DNA from: Paracoccaceae bacterium
Lineage (GTDB): Bacteria > Pseudomonadota > Alphaproteobacteria > Rhodobacterales > Rhodobacteraceae
Length of the DNA stretch: 9,622 nt
NCBI GenBank assembly: GCA_019090405.1
Contig: JAHRVZ010000237.1
Location: forward strand, 1-9,622
Direction of reading: 5' to 3'
The position numbers and the translations under genes were made by a program. Positions 5,366 to 9,622 of the stretch are shown in pieces. The notes beneath the pieces are model-generated. The model ran no database searches, had not been told where the DNA came from, and was given only the letters and a program-made list of their open reading frames with translations. Within the stretch, counting starts at the first letter, position 1. Every line of letters begins with the position of its first letter.

Positions 5366-7498
5366 ATGATTTCTGCTGATGCTCTGATAGCGCTGGTCCG
5401 CGACTATAACCCGAAAACAAACGTTGATCGAATTGCCGCCGCCTATGATTTTGGCCGCGCCATGCACGATGGCCAATTCCGCCGGTCAGGCGAGCCCTAT
5501 TTCAGCCACCCGGTTGAGGTTGCTGCGATCCTGACCGAACAACAGCTGGATGATGCAACGATCATCACAGCTTTGTTGCACGACACTATCGAAGACACAG
5601 ATGCGTCCTATGGGGCGGTTGCCGACAAGTTCGGTGACGAAGTGGCAATGCTTGTGGATGGGGTCACCAAGCTGACCAACCTGCAACTGTCCAGCCACGA
5701 AACCAAACAAGCCGAGAATTTTCGCAAATTGTTCATGGCCATGTCACGCGATCTGCGAGTGATTTTGGTGAAACTTGCAGACCGGCTGCACAACATGCGT
5801 ACAATACGGTCAATGGCTGCTGAAAAGCAGGTGCAAAAGGCGCGGGAAACCATGGATATCTATGCGCCGCTTGCTGGCCGCATGGGTATGCAATGGATGC
5901 GCGAAGAACTGGAAGACCTTAGCTTTCGGGTGCTGAACCCCGAGGGGCGCCAATCAATCATTCGCCGCTTTATCACGCTGCAAAAAGAATCCGGCGATGT
6001 GATTGAACGTATTACAGGCGACATGAAGCATGAACTGGCCAAGGCCGGGATCACCGCCGAGGTACTGGGCCGCGCCAAAAAACCCTATTCCATCTGGCGC
6101 AAGATGGAGGAAAAAGGACAAGGCTTTTCCCGATTGTCTGACATTTACGGTTTTCGCATTATCACCAGCAACGAAGAAGACTGCTATCGCGCGCTAGGCA
6201 CCATTCACCAGCGTTGGAGCGCAGTGCCGGATCGCTTCAAGGACTACATCAGCCAGCCCAAGACCAACGGTTATCGGTCAATCCATACCACGGTATCGGG
6301 GCGCGACGGCAAACGGGTCGAGGTGCAAATTCGCACCCGTCCGATGCATGACGTTGCCGAAACTGGTGTTGCGGCGCATTGGTCTTATCGTGACGGGGTG
6401 CGCAGCAATAACCCGTTTGCCGTTGATCCGGTGAAATGGGTCGCCGGGCTGACAGAACAGTTTGACGCCGAAGAAGACCACGAAGACTTTCTTGAGGCTG
6501 TCAAACTTGAAATGTACGCGGATCAGGTATTTTGCTTTTCACCCAAGGGTGACGTGGTGAAATTGCCGCGCGGCGCCACGCCGATTGATTATGCTTATGC
6601 GATTCACACCCGGATTGGCAGCGCTTGCGTCGGGGCCAAGGTCGATGGGTTACGGGTGCCGTTGTGGACGCGGCTCAAGAACGGTCAATCGGTCGAAATC
6701 ATTATTGCCGAAGGCCAGACGCCGCAGGTTAGCTGGCTTGATATCGCGACAACTGGCAAGGCCCGCACTGCCATTCGTCGCGCCCTGCGCGAAGTGGATC
6801 GTGAGCGGTTTATCAAACTTGGCCGTGAACTGGCGCGTTCGGCGTTTGAGCACGTAGGGCGTAAATCAACCGACAAGGCACTTTCGACGGCGGCCAAACA
6901 CCTGCGCCTGAAATCACCAGACGAACTTTTGGCCCGCCTTGGTAGTGCCGAGTTGACAGGCCATGACGTGGTCCAGGCGGTCTATCCTGATCTGACCAAT
7001 AAAGACGGCGAAAAAGTCTCGCCACGTCGCGCAGTGATTGGTCTTTCTCCGGGGCAATCCTTTGAAAGGGCAGCCTGCTGTCAGCCATTGCCCGGAGAGC
7101 GCATAATAGGAATCACTTTTCGAGGCAAAGGCGTGGTTGTTCACGCGATTGATTGTGATGGGCTTGGTGCATACGAAGACATGCCCGAACGCTGGGTTGA
7201 TCTGAACTGGCACAGCGGAACCCACCCGGCGGTTTATGGCGTTACGCTGGAATTAACCATTTGCAACGATGCAGGCGTACTGGGGCGAATTTGTACTTTG
7301 ATTGGCGAAAAGAAGGCAAATATCAATGATATGGAGTTTATTGACCGTAAACCAGACTATTTCCGTTTGCGGGTCAACGTGGAATTGCGCGATGTAGAAC
7401 AACTTCATTCCTTGATGCTGACACTTGAGGCAGATAGCGATGTGGCAGCCGTTGATCGACTTCGTGAAAAGGCCAAACACCCGGTTTCAGCTGGGTAA
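5366..7498 (+). CDS. rsh: Bifunctional (p)ppGpp synthetase/hydrolase (RelA/SpoT homologue)
   Basis: This 710-residue enzyme makes and degrades the alarmone (p)ppGpp, which drives the stringent response. The N-terminal HD hydrolase domain has FSHP (His48), LLHDTIEDT (70-78, with His72, Asp73, Glu76 and Asp77) and VKLADRLHNMRT with Asp139, so the hydrolase looks intact. The synthetase domain has DIYGFRI (259-265), RFKDYISQPKTNGYRSIHTT (290-309) and VEVQIRT with Glu319. RFKD is the RxKD form found in bifunctional enzymes, unlike ExDD of RelA. A TGS domain spans about 384-447. A Cys-rich region includes AACCQPLPGERIIG (569-582), and an ACT domain lies at about 623-697. The ATG has GAGG ten bases upstream. 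It sits 28 bases after rpoZ and is probably the only long RSH of the organism, since most alphaproteobacteria have one. Confidence 0.96.
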   Translation: MISADALIALVRDYNPKTNVDRIAAAYDFGRAMHDGQFRRSGEPYFSHPVEVAAILTEQQLDDATIITALLHDTIEDTDASYGAVADKFGDEVAMLVDGVTKLTNLQLSSHETKQAENFRKLFMAMSRDLRVILVKLADRLHNMRTIRSMAAEKQVQKARETMDIYAPLAGRMGMQWMREELEDLSFRVLNPEGRQSIIRRFITLQKESGDVIERITGDMKHELAKAGITAEVLGRAKKPYSIWRKMEEKGQGFSRLSDIYGFRIITSNEEDCYRALGTIHQRWSAVPDRFKDYISQPKTNGYRSIHTTVSGRDGKRVEVQIRTRPMHDVAETGVAAHWSYRDGVRSNNPFAVDPVKWVAGLTEQFDAEEDHEDFLEAVKLEMYADQVFCFSPKGDVVKLPRGATPIDYAYAIHTRIGSACVGAKVDGLRVPLWTRLKNGQSVEIIIAEGQTPQVSWLDIATTGKARTAIRRALREVDRERFIKLGRELARSAFEHVGRKSTDKALSTAAKHLRLKSPDELLARLGSAELTGHDVVQAVYPDLTNKDGEKVSPRRAVIGLSPGQSFERAACCQPLPGERIIGITFRGKGVVVHAIDCDGLGAYEDMPERWVDLNWHSGTHPAVYGVTLELTICNDAGVLGRICTLIGEKKANINDMEFIDRKPDYFRLRVNVELRDVEQLHSLMLTLEADSDVAAVDRLREKAKHPVSAG

Positions 7499-7524
7499 AT
7501 TCAAGAACCGCCATGTAGCCATGT

Positions 7525-7530
7525 AAAGGA
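7525..7530 (+). promoter_or_regulatory. Ribosome binding site AAAGGA deciding the TTG start of the DUF2062 gene
   Basis: AAAGGA stands eight bases before TTG at 7539-7541. No comparable site precedes the in-frame ATG pair at 7569-7574. It therefore supports TTG as the true start, which also restores the MVFRRRD N terminus. Confidence 0.6.
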
Positions 7531-7538
7531 CTCACTTA

Positions 7539-8195
7539 TTGGTTTTCAGACGCCGTGACCGACGCCCTATGATGCGCACGCTTGCGGAATTTCTGTATCC
7601 GCGGGGGGGCTGGACTCGGGCGTTTCACTATCTAAAACATCGCGTGCATCGCCTGCCAGATTCGCCTGAACGCATCGCGCGCGGCATCTGGGCCGGGGTT
7701 TTTGCCGCCTGCACGCCCTTTTACACTTTGCATTTCGTTGTTGCCTATCTGATGGGCCGGATCATACGCGGCAATATTCTGGCGGCGCTGATAGGTACAT
7801 TTTTCGGCAATCCGCTGACCTACCTTCCCATTGGCCTGTCGGCCCTGAAAATTGGCCACTTTCTGCTGGGAACTGAATTTGAAGAGGACTCGCACAGGTC
7901 ATTTGCCGGAAAGTTCTCGGATGCGGCGGGGGATTTGCTGTACAATTTCATGACCTTGTACAATGGTCAGAAACCAGAATGGGCCAACCTGCAAGTTTTC
8001 TATAATGAGGTGTTTTTGCCTTATTTGATCGGTGGTCTGATCACCGGAACGATTGTCGCAACGATAGTCTATTATTTCAGTGTCCCAATTATCCGCGCCT
8101 ACCAGCATCGCCGCAATCGCAAGATCAAGGCCAAGTTCGAAGCGATCAAGAAAAAAGCTGCTGCCGTGGCTGACGCCAGCAAAAATGAAGACTAG
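7539..8195 (+). CDS. DUF2062 domain-containing membrane protein
   Basis: The 218-residue product matches the DUF2062 family, integral membrane proteins of unproven function. The conserved core is seen in RIARGIWAGVFAACTPF (45-61) and LAALIGTFFGNPLTYLPI (81-98), with the FFGNP signature. Membrane segments are likely at about 48-74, 78-108 and 158-183. The N terminus is basic and the last 30 residues are very rich in Lys and Arg, so both ends are probably cytoplasmic or membrane-surface. The start is TTG, chosen because AAAGGA lies eight bases upstream and because Rhodobacterales members of the family, as I recall them, begin with a similar MVF-basic sequence. It follows rsh by 40 bases and precedes pdxJ by 33, with no clear terminator, so an rsh to acpS transcript is plausible. 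No function should be inferred from the neighbours. Confidence 0.85.
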   Translation: MVFRRRDRRPMMRTLAEFLYPRGGWTRAFHYLKHRVHRLPDSPERIARGIWAGVFAACTPFYTLHFVVAYLMGRIIRGNILAALIGTFFGNPLTYLPIGLSALKIGHFLLGTEFEEDSHRSFAGKFSDAAGDLLYNFMTLYNGQKPEWANLQVFYNEVFLPYLIGGLITGTIVATIVYYFSVPIIRAYQHRRNRKIKAKFEAIKKKAAAVADASKNED

Positions 8196-8228
8196 GGTTC
8201 AGTAATATCCAATGCAAGGAAACCGGCA

Positions 8229-8978
8229 ATGCACTCTGAATCACGCCTGAGACTGGGCATCAACATTGATCACGTGGCCACTGTTCGCAATGCCCGTGGC
8301 GGAGCCTATCCTGACCCATTGCGTGCGGCTCAGATCGCCGAGGCGGCGGGTGCTGACGGTATCACCGCGCATCTGCGCGAAGATCGCCGCCATATCAGTG
8401 ACGCCGACATAGATGGGTTGATGGAGGTGCTGACGGTGCCATTGAATTTTGAGATGGCAGCCACGGACGAAATGCAGCAAATCGCGCTGCGTCATAAGCC
8501 TCATGCGGTGTGTATCGTGCCGGAAAAACGCGAAGAACGCACCACCGAGGGTGGCCTTGAAGTGGCCCGAGAAGAGAACAAGCTGGCGCATTTCATTGCT
8601 CCATTGCGCGAAGCCGGGTGCCGGGTGTCGATCTTTATCGCGGCCGATCGACGTCAGATCGAGGCCGCGCAGCGGATTGGCGCCGAAATTGTTGAATTGC
8701 ACACGGGCGCCTATTGCGATGCCCACGCCGAGGGGCGGTTCACAGATCGCGACCGCGAACTGGCCAGTCTGCGCGAGATGTCGACATTTGCCGATTCTCT
8801 TGGATTAGAAGTGCATGCCGGACACGGCCTGACATATGGGTGCGTTCAACCCATTGCTGCATTGCCCGAAGTGCGCGAGCTGAACATCGGCCATTTCCTG
8901 ATAGGCGAGGCGATATTTCTGGGCCTGCACCCGGCAATTGTAAAGATGCGCGCCCAGATGGACGAGGCACGGGCATGA
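8229..8978 (+). CDS. pdxJ: Pyridoxine 5'-phosphate synthase
   Basis: PdxJ condenses 1-deoxyxylulose 5-phosphate with 3-amino-2-oxopropyl phosphate to give pyridoxine 5'-phosphate, the ring-forming step of the DXP-dependent vitamin B6 pathway. The product is 249 residues (E. coli 243). Conserved blocks are LGINIDHVATVRNARGG (9-25), ITAHLREDRRHI (45-56) with His48 and His55, NFEMAAT with Glu75, EKREERTTEGGL (99-110), ELHTGAYCDA (156-165) and VHAGHGLTYG with His196, and NIGHFLIGEAIFLGL (219-233). Glu75 and His196 correspond to E. coli Glu72 and His193. AAGGA at 8216-8220 precedes the ATG by eight bases. The stop codon overlaps the start of the 27-codon ORF (ATGA), which in turn overlaps acpS. 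A pdxJ-acpS neighbourhood is common in proteobacteria. Confidence 0.97.
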   Translation: MHSESRLRLGINIDHVATVRNARGGAYPDPLRAAQIAEAAGADGITAHLREDRRHISDADIDGLMEVLTVPLNFEMAATDEMQQIALRHKPHAVCIVPEKREERTTEGGLEVAREENKLAHFIAPLREAGCRVSIFIAADRRQIEAAQRIGAEIVELHTGAYCDAHAEGRFTDRDRELASLREMSTFADSLGLEVHAGHGLTYGCVQPIAALPEVRELNIGHFLIGEAIFLGLHPAIVKMRAQMDEARA

Positions 8979-9058
8979 GTGATGTCACTACCTTGCTGAC
9001 AGTTGGCCTGTTTGCTTTGGCGGGGCTGGGTCTGATCCGCTCGGCATTGTCGCGATGA
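8975..9058 (+). CDS. Tiny ORF, 27 codons, predicted single-pass membrane peptide between pdxJ and acpS
   Basis: I do not recognise this peptide. Its ATG overlaps the pdxJ stop (ATGA at 8975-8978) and its TGA overlaps the acpS start (ATGA at 9055-9058), so it exactly bridges two coupled genes. Without it, pdxJ and acpS would be separated by 76 bases with no binding site near the acpS ATG. The sequence is MSDVTTLLTVGLFALAGLGL followed by IRSALSR. Residues 6-21 form one hydrophobic, Gly- and Leu-rich helix. The N terminus carries Asp3 and the C terminus Arg22 and Arg27, suggesting N-out, C-in insertion. It could be a real small membrane protein or a coupling leader that delivers ribosomes to acpS; both are inferences. 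Annotation pipelines would normally miss it because of its size. Confidence 0.6.
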   Translation: MSDVTTLLTVGLFALAGLGLIRSALSR

Positions 9059-9471
9059 TCCTGGGCATCGGAACCGACCTCGCCAACATCGAGCGAATAC
9101 AGGGCACGCTTGACCGCTTTGGTGATCGGTTCCGCAACCGCGTGTTCACCAACATCGAACAACATAAGGCCGAGCGTCGCCGCGATACGGCAGGTACCTA
9201 TGCCAAACGCTGGGCCGCAAAAGAGGCATGCTCAAAGGCGCTGGGCACCGGTTTGCGGATGGGCATCTCTTGGAAAGATATGGCCGTCAGCAACCTGCGA
9301 ACAGGGCAACCGGTGATGAAGGTGACGGGCTGGGCGGCAGAACGTTTGCAAAAGATGACGCCTGAAGGGCACGAGGCGATCATTCACGTAACTTTGACCG
9401 ACGACCATCCCTGGGCGCAGGCCTTTGTCGTGATCGAAGCGATCCCGACGAATGCACCGACGCCCCTCTAA
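9055..9471 (+). CDS. acpS: Holo-[acyl-carrier-protein] synthase
   Basis: AcpS transfers the 4'-phosphopantetheine arm of coenzyme A to a serine of apo-ACP, switching on the carrier for fatty acid synthesis. The product is 138 residues, normal for the family. The Mg-binding residues are Asp8 in LGIGTDLANIERI (3-15) and Glu57 in RWAAKEACSKALGTG (52-66), with Lys61 also conserved. GHEAIIHVTLTDD (105-117) and AQAFVVIEA (121-129) form the last conserved strands. The ATG overlaps the stop of the 27-codon ORF and has no clear ribosome binding site of its own, so translation is probably coupled to upstream genes. The lepB gene follows after 82 bases. Confidence 0.96.
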   Translation: MILGIGTDLANIERIQGTLDRFGDRFRNRVFTNIEQHKAERRRDTAGTYAKRWAAKEACSKALGTGLRMGISWKDMAVSNLRTGQPVMKVTGWAAERLQKMTPEGHEAIIHVTLTDDHPWAQAFVVIEAIPTNAPTPL

Positions 9472-9475
9472 TTGC

Positions 9476-9489
9476 CGACGCTAACGTCG
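9476..9489 (+). other. Small inverted repeat between acpS and lepB
   Basis: CGACG and CGTCG flank a CTAA loop five bases after the acpS stop. The stem is only five base pairs and no T run follows, so it could be a weak terminator or chance. The remaining bases up to lepB (9490-9553) contain a TTGACT at 9495-9500 that resembles a -35 element, but no convincing -10 at the right distance. Confidence 0.2.
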
Positions 9490-9553
9490 CGACCTTGACT
9501 TAGCCGCATCTGCCCCTCATTTAGCGCCAACCCAATATACATCGGAGTGCCAC

Positions 9554-9622
9554 ATGGCCACCAAAGACAAATCCGAAAATGCGCCAGGTGGTGCCATTGT
9601 CGAGACGATCAAAACCATCGTC
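9554..9622 (+). CDS. lepB: Probable signal peptidase I, N-terminal fragment
   Basis: Only the first 23 codons are in the window, reading MATKDKSENAPGGAIVETIK then TIV; the gene runs off the right edge. The pattern of a short charged, Gly-containing start followed by IVETIKTIV resembles the beginning of alphaproteobacterial signal peptidase I, just before its first membrane helix. The acpS-lepB order is common in Rhodobacterales, usually followed by rnc and era. Signal peptidase I removes signal peptides from exported proteins at the inner membrane. GGAG at 9544-9547 lies six bases before the ATG. The catalytic Ser and Lys are outside the window, so the call leans on order and a short match. 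Confidence 0.7.
   Translation, partial: MATKDKSENAPGGAIVETIKTIV

Noticed and set aside
8241..8726. Minus-strand open frame (161 codons) opposite pdxJ
   Set aside because: Shadow of a GC-rich, strongly conserved gene; no ribosome binding site or family resemblance seen.
8714..9058. 114-codon plus-strand frame across the end of pdxJ
   Set aside because: Its first 87 codons overlap pdxJ out of frame; only the last 27, beginning at the ATGA junction, look like a real coding unit, and these are listed separately.
9495..9523. Possible lepB promoter starting TTGACT
   Set aside because: The -35-like element is good, but the sequence 17 bases later (CATTTA) is a poor -10, and the alternative TATACA at 9536 is too close to the start codon.
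1..9622. Search for tRNA genes, rRNA, CRISPR arrays, insertion sequences, riboswitches and defence or toxin genes
   Set aside because: None seen: coding density is high, there are no regularly spaced repeats beyond the pair near 4211-4238, and every sizeable gene fits a housekeeping or known family except the two small ORFs.

Overview
The window reads as a stretch of ordinary chromosome from an alphaproteobacterium, most likely a member of the Rhodobacterales (Roseobacter group). This rests on the gene order (deformylase-like gene followed by fmt; NYN gene divergent from folK; rpoZ, rsh, DUF2062, pdxJ, acpS, lepB), on the style of the proteins (a 117-residue omega subunit, one long bifunctional Rsh, a DUF2062 protein starting MVFRRRD) and on moderate-to-high GC. 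No species can be named. I see no tRNA, rRNA, CRISPR array, insertion sequence or phage gene.

Left block (1-1277, plus strand): the last 32 codons of a peptide-deformylase-family gene, fmt (Met-tRNA formyltransferase) overlapping it by one base, and a small GlsB/YeaQ-type membrane protein. The deformylase-family tail has Gln where the catalytic Glu of the HExxH motif should be.

Minus-strand block (1281-4177): from upstream to downstream, an NYN-domain nuclease-like gene closed by a strong hairpin, then a compact likely operon of ispH (last step of the MEP isoprenoid pathway), an unlisted 49-codon ORF with its own ribosome binding site and a TTG start, a class I SAM-dependent methyltransferase, and rnhA (RNase HI). 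The last three are joined by short overlaps. rnhA ends three bases from the end of the GlsB-family gene, tail to tail.

Right block (4322-9622, plus strand): folK (folate), rpoZ (RNA polymerase omega) and rsh (bifunctional (p)ppGpp synthetase/hydrolase), then a DUF2062 membrane protein, pdxJ (vitamin B6), a 27-codon membrane-peptide ORF, acpS (holo-ACP synthase) and the first 23 codons of lepB (signal peptidase I). The 27-codon ORF is joined to pdxJ and to acpS by ATGA overlaps. The NYN/folK divergent intergenic region holds a nested set of direct and inverted repeats.

The window is mostly housekeeping: initiator-tRNA formylation, R-loop removal, isoprenoid, folate, pyridoxal phosphate and acyl-carrier-protein cofactor supply, stringent response and protein export. 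The less explained parts are the two tiny coupled membrane-peptide ORFs, the deformylase-like protein with an altered active site, and the repeat architecture between the NYN gene and folK.
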